A stretch of 64,000 nt of DNA from an uncultured Verrucomicrobia subdivision 3 bacterium (GCA_903872345.1 CAIQKM010000159.1:50731-114730); one strand, 5' to 3'. Positions 8,716-17,385 are shown, numbered from the stretch's first letter. Notes: a model not told the origin generated them from the letters alone. Translations and numbers: made by a program.

Positions 8716-8838
8716 ATGCAAAACACACTTTCAACGAAAAATCGGGCCATGATCTCATTGCGCGATGTTTCGCTGGAATGGTCCGGCATCGGCCGGTGCC
8801 GGATACATATCAAAAAACAAACCAAGCACGTGCAGTAA
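8716..8838 (+). CDS. Possible 40-residue leader peptide
   Basis: A short frame begins MQNTLSTKNR and ends KKQTKHVQ, rich in basic residues. A GAGGA sequence lies nine bases before its ATG. Its stop is six bases before the ATG of the tetrahaem cytochrome, which itself lacks a clear ribosome binding site. Translational coupling is therefore possible. No family is recognised and chance is not excluded. Confidence 0.3.
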   Translation: MQNTLSTKNRAMISLRDVSLEWSGIGRCRIHIKKQTKHVQ

Positions 8839-8844
8839 ACTAAT

Positions 8845-9564
8845 ATGAAAAAAATAACAACAGTCCTGGCCTTGGGGGCCGTGATGGCCTTTGTGTCATC
8901 CACCAGCAAGGCAAGCATCGTGGGCAGTGGCCACGATTTCACCTCCACCGGCGGCTACAGCGCCGTCACCAACCTCGGCGTCGCCACCTTCACCTGGGGC
9001 GGCGAAACCAACAAGTATCAAAACCCCTGCCAAGTGTGCCATATTCCGCACAAAGCGCAGGATCCCACGGTCTCCCACGCTCCGTTGTGGAACCACGCCC
9101 TTTCCGGCAACACCTATCTGACGTACGACAAGGCGGGCAGCGCCACGTTTAACGCCCTCGGTCTGTCGGTCTCGCTGGGTTCCTCCGTGGCCTGCTTGAG
9201 CTGCCATGACGGCTCGGTGGCCATCAATGAAACGGCCGGTTACACCGGCAAGGGTGCGACCAATGGCAATGCCGGCGCGGCGGTGTTTGCGCCCAGCTTC
9301 GCGGTGGAAGCCATCGGTGGTACGGACCTGACCAAGATGCACCCAATCGGTGTGAGCTACACGGCGGCCGCTTCGGCTGATCCCGACCTGCAACCGGTCA
9401 GCGGCACGCTGATGCCGCGCATGTTGCAAGGCGCCACCAAGACGGTGGAATGCGCCTCCTGCCATGACATTCACCGCACGATCGGTGCGTCCGCCACGGT
9501 CAGCCATGAGCTGATTGTGGATTTGAACGGCGGCCAGCTCTGCCTGACCTGCCATAACAAGTAA
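8845..9564 (+). CDS. Secreted tetrahaem cytochrome c
   Basis: The protein has 239 aa, a signal peptide (MKKITTVLALGAVMAFVSS, cleaved near SKA) and four haem sites: CQVCHIPH, CLSCHDGS, CASCHDIH and CLTCH, the last at the extreme C-terminus. Conserved surroundings include APLWNH and MHPIGVSY. The same order of motifs is found in the first ~230 residues of the cytochrome at 15107-16885, so the two share a module. It has no lipobox or membrane anchor. It could be a soluble periplasmic shuttle or an exported subunit. Small tetrahaem proteins can also polymerise into extracellular filaments (OmcE in Geobacter), but nothing here proves that. A strong terminator follows, so it ends its transcription unit. 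Confidence 0.87.
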   Translation: MKKITTVLALGAVMAFVSSTSKASIVGSGHDFTSTGGYSAVTNLGVATFTWGGETNKYQNPCQVCHIPHKAQDPTVSHAPLWNHALSGNTYLTYDKAGSATFNALGLSVSLGSSVACLSCHDGSVAINETAGYTGKGATNGNAGAAVFAPSFAVEAIGGTDLTKMHPIGVSYTAAASADPDLQPVSGTLMPRMLQGATKTVECASCHDIHRTIGASATVSHELIVDLNGGQLCLTCHNK

Positions 9565-9586
9565 GCGTAATCCGGCCTTGACGGCC

Positions 9587-9622
9587 AGCGAGGCTCCGGA
9601 TTTCGGAGCCTCGCTTTTTTTT
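9587..9622 (+). terminator. Rho-independent terminator
   Basis: A perfect 12-base stem (AGCGAGGCTCCG paired with CGGAGCCTCGCT) with a five-base loop is followed by a T run. It separates the upstream cytochrome genes from the porin-cytochrome operon. Confidence 0.9.
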
Positions 9623-9788
9623 AAGCAGCGGGGGCGGTTATTCGGGTGATGGGGCGGATAAGCTAAAAAATGCGAACACTAGGACAAAATACGTGTAGTT
9701 GGGCCAGGTGGTTTGGCGCAGACTGATGGCATGATTCACGGTGGCAACACCAAATAAACATACTCAAGACAATCTTTTTTACCGACTT

Positions 9789-10880
9789 ATGAAAAACACC
9801 CCTCTCCTCCGAACGTTTTGCACCGTCTTGCTGACGGGCGCCGTCCTCGCCCTGGCGGCGGGGTGCGCGAGTTCGTCCAAAACCGCCAAAACCGCCTACT
9901 ACTTCTTTCCCGCACCGCCGGATGAGCCGCATTTCCAGTATTTGACCTCCTTCAGTTCGGAGACGGATTTGAATGGCGCCGCGAACCGGTCGTTCGTGAG
10001 CTACCTGACGGGCGCGCAGACGCTGCGGCGGGAACTGGCCAAGCCTTATGGCATTGCGTCCCATGGCCACACGCTTTACATCTGCGACACGGAATTGGGT
10101 TCGGTGGTGCTGGTGGACATGCCGACCAAGCGGATGCGGGTGATGGCCGCCCAAGGCGAGGGGGCTTTGAAAATGCCGCTGAACCTGACGCTGGACACGG
10201 ATGGCAACGCCTACGTGGCGGATTCGCTGCGCGACCAGGTGGTGATCTTTGACCGGTCGGAGAATTTTACCGCTTCGCTGGGCAAGCTGGATGAAATGAA
10301 GCCGCGCGACGTGGCGGTGAGCGCGGATCGGATTTATGTGGCGGATTTGAAGGGGCATTGCGTGCGGGTATTTGACAAAGTCACGCGCGCGCCCCTGTTC
10401 AGCATTCCGCGCGGCGACGACGCCAAGCAGCACTCGCGCCAAATTTTTACCCCCACGAACCTGGGTTTGGATTCCAAGGGCCGGCTGTATGTGGGCGACA
10501 CGGGGGCGTTTCGTGTGCAGGTTTATGATGCCGACGGCAAGTATCTGCGGTCGGTGGGCAGTTTCGGCGACGGGCCGGGACAGTTTGCCCGGCTGAAGGG
10601 CATCGCCCTGGACCGGGAGGATCGTTTGTACACGGTGGACGCGATGTCGCAGGTGATCCAGGTATTTGACGACCAGGGGCGGTTGCTGACGTGGTTTGCC
10701 GATCCGACCGCAGGCAAGGCTACCCAGAACCTGCCGGCCAAAGTCATGGTGGATTATGACGACGTGAGCGCTTTCGCGAGTTATGCCGCGCCCGGTTTCA
10801 AGATCGAGTACCTGGTGTTTGTCGTGAACCAACTGGGCCCGCACAAGGTGGGGGTCTATGGGTACGGCAGCAAAAAATAA
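9789..10880 (+). CDS. NHL-repeat beta-propeller lipoprotein (first of two)
   Basis: This is an exported lipoprotein of 363 aa. The signal peptide ends in the lipobox ALAAGC. NHL-type blades follow, with units such as KPYGIASHGHTLYICDT, GNAYVADSLRDQVVIFD, GRLYVGDTGAFRVQVYD and GPGQFARLKGIALDREDRLY. NHL propellers usually bind proteins or other ligands rather than catalyse. It heads the operon that encodes a 13-haem lipoprotein, an outer-membrane barrel, a second NHL lipoprotein and another multihaem cytochrome. A structural or capping role in an outer-membrane conduit is inferred. The start at 9789 fits the signal peptide; the frame also opens at 9741. Confidence 0.83.
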   Translation: MKNTPLLRTFCTVLLTGAVLALAAGCASSSKTAKTAYYFFPAPPDEPHFQYLTSFSSETDLNGAANRSFVSYLTGAQTLRRELAKPYGIASHGHTLYICDTELGSVVLVDMPTKRMRVMAAQGEGALKMPLNLTLDTDGNAYVADSLRDQVVIFDRSENFTASLGKLDEMKPRDVAVSADRIYVADLKGHCVRVFDKVTRAPLFSIPRGDDAKQHSRQIFTPTNLGLDSKGRLYVGDTGAFRVQVYDADGKYLRSVGSFGDGPGQFARLKGIALDREDRLYTVDAMSQVIQVFDDQGRLLTWFADPTAGKATQNLPAKVMVDYDDVSAFASYAAPGFKIEYLVFVVNQLGPHKVGVYGYGSKK

Positions 10881-10907
10881 CCACCAACGGCTGCCACCAC
10901 CAATATC

Positions 10908-12059
10908 ATGAAGCTAGACCGGCCTTATCAATGGTTCCTTGTTGCCGTCGCCGCCGCCGTGGTGTTGACGAGCGGTTGCAGCCAGGTAACCAAACGGAAG
11001 TGGCTGGTTTTTTTCTTCGATGGTGTGCCGGCGGAGGTGTCGGCCACCAACCGGGTGGCGACGGCGAACGCAGCGGGCAAAGGCGGGGCGGCCCCGGCGG
11101 CCCCGGCTCCCCAGCCGGTGCGGCCGAAGCCGCCGGAACCCAAACTGCATCCGCCCTACGCGGCCAACCAATGCACCCGGTGCCATGAATCCACGTTTGC
11201 CATGCAATTGGTGAAGCCGGCACCCGGGCTGTGCTTCGATTGCCACAAGGATTTTTTGACGGGCCGCAAGGCGCAGCATCAGCCGGTGGCGAGCGGAGAA
11301 TGCATGAGCTGTCATGATCCGCATCAGTCCACCAACCCCAAACTGCTGCTGAAAACCGGCACGGCGTTATGCCTGACCTGCCATGACAATCCGCTGGAGG
11401 CGGGAAAATTTACCCACCAGGCGGTGGAAGCGGGCGAGTGCCTGGACTGCCATTCGCCGCACGCGACGAATTTCAAGGGCTTGCTGATCAAATCGGTCAA
11501 GGACACCTGCGCCGACTGCCATGCCGACCTGACGGCCAAGAAAAAAGTAGTGCATCAGCCGGTGGGTGATGGCGACTGCCTGGAATGCCATACGCCGCAC
11601 GCCGGGAAGATCAAAGGTCTGTTGAAAAAGCCGGTGAAGGCCACCTGCGCGGACTGCCATGACGACATTCCGGGCAAGGGCATGAAGTCGGTGCACCAGC
11701 CGGTGGACGACGGCGACTGCCTGGCGTGTCACAATCCCCATGCGACGAACACCAAGGGGCTGGTCAAAAAGACCGCGCCGGCCCTGTGCTGGGATTGCCA
11801 CGACAATTTTCTGGAGAAGGCAAAATTCAAACATGACGTGGTGGAAGATTGCACCTCGTGCCACAACCCGCACCAGGCGAAAGAAGCTGCACTGCTGCTG
11901 AAAAACGTGGTGAAACTCTGCGGCGACTGCCATGACGACAAGGACTTGCAAGCGGTGAAAGGCCACGCGGGCGCGGCGGGCAAGAGCTGCACCGTCTGTC
12001 ACGATCCGCATGTTGGCACGGACAAGAACCTGCTAAAGCCGGCCGCCCGGCCCAAATAA
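10908..12059 (+). CDS. Thirteen-haem cytochrome c lipoprotein
   Basis: This 383-aa lipoprotein (lipobox VLTSGC) has thirteen CXXCH sites from CTRCH near residue 88 to CTVCH near the end. After the lipobox comes WLVFFFDGVP, a motif I recall from other outer-membrane-associated multihaem proteins. The haem region is built of repeating units of about 36 residues. Each has a CxDCH site, then KxxHQPVxxGxCLxCHxPHAT and a KGLLKK stretch, like the doubled CXXCH motif family (PF09699). Each repeat pairs two haems, which should give a linear haem wire. The gene ends four bases before the barrel gene, as expected for the periplasm-facing partner of a porin-cytochrome conduit. Confidence 0.88.
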   Translation: MKLDRPYQWFLVAVAAAVVLTSGCSQVTKRKWLVFFFDGVPAEVSATNRVATANAAGKGGAAPAAPAPQPVRPKPPEPKLHPPYAANQCTRCHESTFAMQLVKPAPGLCFDCHKDFLTGRKAQHQPVASGECMSCHDPHQSTNPKLLLKTGTALCLTCHDNPLEAGKFTHQAVEAGECLDCHSPHATNFKGLLIKSVKDTCADCHADLTAKKKVVHQPVGDGDCLECHTPHAGKIKGLLKKPVKATCADCHDDIPGKGMKSVHQPVDDGDCLACHNPHATNTKGLVKKTAPALCWDCHDNFLEKAKFKHDVVEDCTSCHNPHQAKEAALLLKNVVKLCGDCHDDKDLQAVKGHAGAAGKSCTVCHDPHVGTDKNLLKPAARPK

Positions 12060-12063
12060 AGCC

Positions 12064-14085
12064 ATGGCATATCCCTTCTCCAAAAAGAATTTCCGGCTGC
12101 CGCTGGCCCTGGCCACGGCGGCGATGGCGGCCCAGGCGACGCGGTCGGTCGCGCAGACGGTTTATGCCGACCAATTGGAAGTGCCGGACCTGACCCTGCC
12201 GCAGGTGCGGTATCTTAAGATGGATCTGGAGGACGAGCAGGACAAATACACGTCCAAGCAGGCCAATACCGCGTCGCTGAACAATTCGCGGCTGTATCTG
12301 GCGCCGGGGGTGGGCATTGGCTGGGACTATTTTCTCTACCATCCGGATTTGCTGGCCTTTTCGCTGCTGGCCGAGCCGGGTTATAATTTGCAGCAGTACA
12401 GTGGGAATGGAACATCCAGCAGCAACGATGCGCTGCTCTTGAACGGCACGCTGACCGGGCAGTTGCTCCGGGAAAAAGACTACGCGACCACGCTGAACTA
12501 CACCCGCACGCACGACGACTACCACTACGATTATTTCAATTCCGCCACGGTGGACACGCAGGGCTGGGGGGCATCCTCGGGCTACCGGACGGGGCCGGTG
12601 CCGGTGAGTGTGTCGGTTTCCCAGACGCATACGGATACGCAAGGCGCCACACAGGATACGGTGATGGATCAGACCACGGTGAATTTGCACGCGCGGAATG
12701 AGCGGAAAGACCTGGATGCCACCGACCTGAACTACCAGTTCAGCCAGTTGAATTACAACACGGCGTACCAGCTTTCCAGTTACGCCAACGACAATACCTA
12801 CAACCGGGTGGCGTTGACGGATGCGGAGCATTTTCAGAAAAGCACGCTGACTTCGACGCTGCTCTATTACAATATCAACTCGACGGAACAGGATTCCTCC
12901 GATTTGAACCTGGGGCTGGACTACCATCGCGTTCTCACGTCAACGCTGAGCGCTTTTGGCAATTACAGTTTGTCGGACTACTCCGCCACCGGCCTGGACT
13001 CGCTCCAGAATTTCGGGACGGCGGGGCTTTCGCACCAGCTATATGAGAGTTTGAGTTCGAGCGTAAATGTTCATGCTTCCACCCTGAACACCACCGGCAT
13101 TACCGGCAACCAGGATTCAACGACCATCGGGGCCGGCTATGGGGAAAGTTACACGAAACGGCTGGGCGAGGGCATGCGGCTGTCGCTTGGCAACGACCTG
13201 AATTATGACCTGGTGAACCAGTCGGTTTCCGGGTCGGAAATCTACATTGCCAACGAGGGGTACACGGTGCCGGCGACGGGGGCGATGCAGATACGTTTGA
13301 ACACGGGGCGCGATGTGGGCACGCCGGTGATCACCAAAAACAACATCCAGCTGGCGCCGGCGGAATACACGGTCAATTATTCCGCCGATCCGTGGATCAT
13401 CACTTTCACGAGCGGCGGACCGAACAATGTCCAGCCGGGCGACGCGGTGGCGGTGTCGTACAGCGTGCAAACGAACCCATCCGGCAGTTACTCGGTTTTC
13501 AGCGACGAAGCCCGGATCAGCCTGCGTTTCTGGCATGAGCGGGCGGAAGTCTATGCGCGGTACAATCTCACGCAAAATCATTCCGCCTCCCAGGATTTCG
13601 TCTTGCAGGATCTGCGGGAATATTCCGTGGGGGCCGATGTGGGCTGGCACGGGTTCATGGTGCAGGGGAGCTACACGGACCATCATTCCACGCTGTATGA
13701 TTATCAGGATATGACGGCCTCGGAAAGTTATTCGACGCCGGTAACCCTGCACTCCACCGCCGGGATCAATTTGAGCCAGCAATGGAACTATTATCCGCCG
13801 GGCAGCGGCACCTCGACCAATCATTCCCAGACGTCAACATTCTTCAATGCCATGCTGCATTATGAATGGCGTCCGACCTCCCACATTAGCTGGCATAGCG
13901 AGGCGGGGGTGCAGCAACAACGCGGTTTAGGCAACGATGAATTGTTTCTGGCCGGGCGCACTTACCTGGACTGGGCGGTGGGCAAACTGGAAATTCATCT
14001 GGGGTATGAGCACGAGAACCAGCAATACACGGCAGAAACCCGCACTCGGGACTATGTTTTTCTGCGGCTTCGCCGTAATTTCTGA
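12064..14085 (+). CDS. Large outer-membrane beta-barrel, predicted cytochrome-conduit porin
   Basis: The protein has 673 aa with an N-terminal signal sequence ending near ATRSVAQ. The body is full of alternating polar/aromatic strands with Tyr/Asn/Ser turns, for example YATTLNYTRTHDDYHYDYF and AEVYARYNLTQNHSASQDF. The chain ends RTRDYVFLRLRRNF, with the terminal Phe typical of Bam-assembled barrels. A non-barrel insert is likely near residues 395-480 (TGAMQIRLNTGRDVGTP to VAVSYSVQ). It does not look like MtrB by eye, but size and position between multihaem cytochromes match a conduit porin. It is four bases after the 13-haem gene and two bases before the next lipoprotein gene, so all are probably co-transcribed. 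Confidence 0.8.
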   Translation: MAYPFSKKNFRLPLALATAAMAAQATRSVAQTVYADQLEVPDLTLPQVRYLKMDLEDEQDKYTSKQANTASLNNSRLYLAPGVGIGWDYFLYHPDLLAFSLLAEPGYNLQQYSGNGTSSSNDALLLNGTLTGQLLREKDYATTLNYTRTHDDYHYDYFNSATVDTQGWGASSGYRTGPVPVSVSVSQTHTDTQGATQDTVMDQTTVNLHARNERKDLDATDLNYQFSQLNYNTAYQLSSYANDNTYNRVALTDAEHFQKSTLTSTLLYYNINSTEQDSSDLNLGLDYHRVLTSTLSAFGNYSLSDYSATGLDSLQNFGTAGLSHQLYESLSSSVNVHASTLNTTGITGNQDSTTIGAGYGESYTKRLGEGMRLSLGNDLNYDLVNQSVSGSEIYIANEGYTVPATGAMQIRLNTGRDVGTPVITKNNIQLAPAEYTVNYSADPWIITFTSGGPNNVQPGDAVAVSYSVQTNPSGSYSVFSDEARISLRFWHERAEVYARYNLTQNHSASQDFVLQDLREYSVGADVGWHGFMVQGSYTDHHSTLYDYQDMTASESYSTPVTLHSTAGINLSQQWNYYPPGSGTSTNHSQTSTFFNAMLHYEWRPTSHISWHSEAGVQQQRGLGNDELFLAGRTYLDWAVGKLEIHLGYEHENQQYTAETRTRDYVFLRLRRNF

Positions 14086-14087
14086 CC

Positions 14088-15110
14088 ATGAACTGGAAAT
14101 GTTCCATCATCCTGCTCGCCGCCGGGATCCTGGTTTCCTGCGCCGGGTCGCCACGCCCGGCTGATCGCGCCGCGACCACGGCAACCGCCCGGGTCTGGCC
14201 GGCACCGCCGGATGCGCCGCGGATTGTTTTTCGCCAATGTCTCCATGGACCGGCGGATATCGGCGTGCGGCCGGCATTTTTCCACTCTTTGGCGAACTGG
14301 CTGACCGGTGAGAACGGGGAGAGCCTCCGGCTGCGCAAGCCCTTTGCCGTGGCGCTGGATGAGACCGGCAATCTGTGCATTACCGACACGGAGGCCAACC
14401 TGTTGTGCTACTGTGATTTCACCCGCAAACGCTGGCAACGGTTTGCCGGGGCGGGCGCGTTCAAATTTGCCAGTCCGGTGGCGGTGGCGCGGCGGCACGG
14501 GGTCTTTTACGTGGCGGATTCCCGGTTGGACCGGGTGCTGGCCTTGACGGATGCGGGCAGTCTGGTATTTGCGCTGGGTGCGCCGCTGCAGCGGCCGGTC
14601 GCCCTGGCCATTGTCGGTGAGCGGCTGTATGTGGTGGATGCCTTGATGCACGCCGTGCTGGTGTTTGGGCTGGATGGCAAGTACCAGTTCCGTTTTGGCG
14701 GGCGCGGCACCGGGCCGGGAGAGTTTAATTACCCGACGGCGATTGGAGAAGGGCCGGGCGGGCAATTACTGGTGTCGGATACGCTAAACAGCCGCGTCCA
14801 AGTTTTCGACCGTGACGGTCATTTTGTATCCACATTTGGCAGCAACGGGGATACCTCCGGACATTTTGCGCGGCCCAAGGGGGTGGCGGCGGACGCGGCC
14901 GGTCATATTTACGTGGTGGACGCGGTATTTGATAACTTTCAGATTTTTGACCCCGCCGGCCGGCTGCTCCTGAATGTCGGCGAAAGCGGCAACCAGCCGG
15001 GCAGTTTTGCGCTGCCCAGCGGCATTGCCATCGGGGCGGACAACCGGATTTTTGTCGCGGACAGTTTTAACCACCGCGTGCAGGTGTTTCAATACACAGG
15101 CGAGCCATGA
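14088..15110 (+). CDS. NHL-repeat beta-propeller lipoprotein (second)
   Basis: This 340-aa lipoprotein (lipobox GILVSC) is built of NHL repeats: KPFAVALDETGNLCITDT, VFYVADSRLDRVLAL, RLYVVDALMHAVLVFG, GPGEFNYPTAIGEGPGGQLL and KGVAADAAGHIYVVDAVF. It resembles the lipoprotein at 9789-10880 in size, lipobox and the opening WPAPPDAPRIVFRQ / FPAPPDEPHFQYL, so the two are paralogues. One lies on each side of the 13-haem and barrel genes. The start is two bases after the barrel stop, and the end overlaps the next ATG by four bases. Such tight packing suggests a common complex at the outer membrane. Confidence 0.83.
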   Translation: MNWKCSIILLAAGILVSCAGSPRPADRAATTATARVWPAPPDAPRIVFRQCLHGPADIGVRPAFFHSLANWLTGENGESLRLRKPFAVALDETGNLCITDTEANLLCYCDFTRKRWQRFAGAGAFKFASPVAVARRHGVFYVADSRLDRVLALTDAGSLVFALGAPLQRPVALAIVGERLYVVDALMHAVLVFGLDGKYQFRFGGRGTGPGEFNYPTAIGEGPGGQLLVSDTLNSRVQVFDRDGHFVSTFGSNGDTSGHFARPKGVAADAAGHIYVVDAVFDNFQIFDPAGRLLLNVGESGNQPGSFALPSGIAIGADNRIFVADSFNHRVQVFQYTGEP

Positions 15111-16885
15111 ATAAATTAATTTTTCCACAATGGCGGCGACCGGCGCTCGGGCGCGCCGCCGCACGGATATTTTTGTTTTTACTGCTGGCGGGCAGCGGCC
15201 ATACCGTCATGGGCAGCGGCGTGGTGGGCACGGTGCACAATCTGTCCGTCAGCGGGCCGGGTTCCATCAAGGCCAGCACGGAAACGGCGGTTTGCGTGTT
15301 TTGCCACACGGTTCATCATGCATCGGGGGTGACGCCGCTGTGGAACCACTCGATGTCGTCGGTTTCGAACTATGTGGTTTATTCCAGCACGCGGCTGACC
15401 AGTCTGAACGTGATGGTTCCCCAGCCGAACGGATCCTCGCGGCTGTGCCTGAGCTGCCATGACGGCACGGTGGCCTTGGGCAGCGTGAGCGGCTCGCCAT
15501 CGTTGATTCAAATGCAGAACAGCGTGACCACGATGCCGGCCAACGACCCGGACAATCTCGGCACCGATTTGTCCAAGGACCATCCGATCTCCTTCAAATA
15601 CGATACGACCCTGTCGGGAGTTGATTCCGAGGTCAAGGATCCGACCTTGCCGGCGGTCAAAGCCAGGCTGGATCATGACGGGCTGGTCCAATGCACCTCG
15701 TGTCATGATCCGCATAACAATGCGAACGGCAATTTTCTGGTGATGGACAACACGGGTTCGGCGCTGTGCCTGACCTGCCACAACCCCGGTTCATGGTCCA
15801 CCTCCGTCCATGCCCTTTCCTCCGCCGCTGTTCCGGCGGCACTGGCCGTGAAAACGGCGGCCAAAGTGACGAGCAACGCCAAGACCAGCGTGGTGCAGGC
15901 CAAAGTCACGACGATTGCCGCCACGGGCTGTGAAAGCTGCCATGCCAACCATCAGGCCGGCACCGGGCAGAAGTTGCTGATCAACCGGGTGCTGGAGCAA
16001 AATTGTCTGGTCTGTCACGACGGCCTGACGGCGCAGAAGAATGTGGCGGCCGATTTTCAGAAGCCGAGCATCCATCCCATCACGTTGAACAGTGCGGCTC
16101 ATTCCTCCACCGAGGATCCGGTGAATCCGAAGCAACGGCATGTGGTGTGCGCGGACTGCCACAACGCCCATGCGGCAAACGCGGTGACTGCCACCGCTCC
16201 GAACGTGTCCGGCGCCTTGAATCAGGTGACGGGGCTTTCCGCGGCGGGCGGCGTGATCAAGCCGGCCTTGCGGGAGTATGAGGTGTGTTTCCGCTGCCAT
16301 GCGGACAGCATTGCGCGCGGGCCGGCCACGGTGTCCCGGCAGTATCCGCAGACGAACACGCGGCTGCAATTTTCGACGGCCAACCAGAGTTTCCATCCGG
16401 TGGAAGCCTCCGGGCGCAATCCCACGGGCGTGCCCAGTCTGGTGTCGCCTTGGACGGTTGCCAGTCTCACCTATTGCACGGATTGTCACAACAGCGATCA
16501 GGGACCGAAAGCGGGCGGCAGCGGGGCGAATGGTCCGCATGGTTCCATGTTTGCCCCCATTTTGGAACGGAATCTGGTGGTGACGGACAATCAAATTGAA
16601 AGTCCGACGGCCTATGCGCTCTGTTACAAATGCCATAGCCGGAACAGCATTCTGGCGAATCAGAGCTTCCCGTCTCACCGCACCCACGTGGTGGACAAGC
16701 AGACGGCCTGCACGACCTGCCATGATTCGCATGGCGTGGCCAACGCACCGCATCTGATCAACTTTAATACAACGTATGTGACGCCGTCGTCCAACGGGCG
16801 GCTGGAATACATCAGCACCGGCAAATACAAGGGCACGTGCTCACTGACGTGCCACGGGGTGGATCACAAGGCGAAGAGTTATTGA
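15107..16885 (+). CDS. Exported cytochrome c with eleven CXXCH and one CX3CH site
   Basis: The protein has 592 aa and a signal peptide without a lipobox. Haem sites in order are CVFCH, CLSCH, CTSCH, CLTCH, CESCH, CLVCH, CADCH, CFRCH, CTDCH, CYKCH and CTTCH, then a C-terminal CSLTCHGVDH that has three residues between the cysteines. Residues ~45-230 match the tetrahaem protein at 8845-9564 (TPLWNH, CLSCHDGTVA, DHPISFKY, CTSCHDPH, CLTCHN). The rest is a distinct multihaem region. The gene begins inside the stop of the preceding NHL gene (ATGA overlap). It is the best candidate for the outward-facing, terminal cytochrome of the conduit. Confidence 0.87.
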   Translation: MNKLIFPQWRRPALGRAAARIFLFLLLAGSGHTVMGSGVVGTVHNLSVSGPGSIKASTETAVCVFCHTVHHASGVTPLWNHSMSSVSNYVVYSSTRLTSLNVMVPQPNGSSRLCLSCHDGTVALGSVSGSPSLIQMQNSVTTMPANDPDNLGTDLSKDHPISFKYDTTLSGVDSEVKDPTLPAVKARLDHDGLVQCTSCHDPHNNANGNFLVMDNTGSALCLTCHNPGSWSTSVHALSSAAVPAALAVKTAAKVTSNAKTSVVQAKVTTIAATGCESCHANHQAGTGQKLLINRVLEQNCLVCHDGLTAQKNVAADFQKPSIHPITLNSAAHSSTEDPVNPKQRHVVCADCHNAHAANAVTATAPNVSGALNQVTGLSAAGGVIKPALREYEVCFRCHADSIARGPATVSRQYPQTNTRLQFSTANQSFHPVEASGRNPTGVPSLVSPWTVASLTYCTDCHNSDQGPKAGGSGANGPHGSMFAPILERNLVVTDNQIESPTAYALCYKCHSRNSILANQSFPSHRTHVVDKQTACTTCHDSHGVANAPHLINFNTTYVTPSSNGRLEYISTGKYKGTCSLTCHGVDHKAKSY

Positions 16886-16886
16886 T

Positions 16887-17345
16887 TTACTTTGAGGTGG
16901 AATTGTCCGGCAGCGGTTCCAACCGGACTTCCGGCCGGATTATCCTCAGCTTGCCGGTTCCCGGAGCGTTGTCCCAACCTTCTTTCATGGCGTCGCCGGT
17001 GGCGCGCTCGCCCGGGACGAGGACCAATATGGTATAGGGCTTGGCCAGGTAAACGCCGGGTTTGACGGGTTCCAGCGAGTCGGGGGCGAGTCTGGTCGGA
17101 GACCGGAATAAAATTCGATTGGAGGGGATGTTTAAGGTCAGGGCCAGGCCGGTGTTCATCAGTGATGGCGGCAGATTGGTGAGCCCGGGCAGCAGGGGCA
17201 GGGCGGGGGAGTTGGAAATGTCCAACGAGAGGGGAAAATCCCGCAGGAGCGCCCGGCTGTTTGGTTTGACGGAGATTTCAGCGTTCACCAGGCAGGCGCT
17301 TAACACGCTGCCGGTGGCGGTCAGGAACAGCCAGCGGGGCTTCAT
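16887..17345 (-). CDS. Small exported hypothetical protein
   Basis: From the ATG at 17345 the product has 152 aa with a signal peptide (MKPRWLFLTATGSVLSACLVNA). The mature part has short Pro/Leu-rich hydrophobic segments (LPLLPGLTNLPPSL, YLAKPYTILVLVPG) and no motif that I recognise. An upstream extension to 17408 adds 21 residues with no signal-like character. It is convergent with the last cytochrome gene, with one base between the stop codons. It may be in one unit with the ROK kinase gene upstream on the same strand. Confidence 0.6.
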   Translation of the reverse strand: MKPRWLFLTATGSVLSACLVNAEISVKPNSRALLRDFPLSLDISNSPALPLLPGLTNLPPSLMNTGLALTLNIPSNRILFRSPTRLAPDSLEPVKPGVYLAKPYTILVLVPGERATGDAMKEGWDNAPGTGKLRIIRPEVRLEPLPDNSTSK

Positions 17346-17385
17346 AAGGCTTTGGACATAGCCGCCGCGCCGCCGTTCAAAAATA

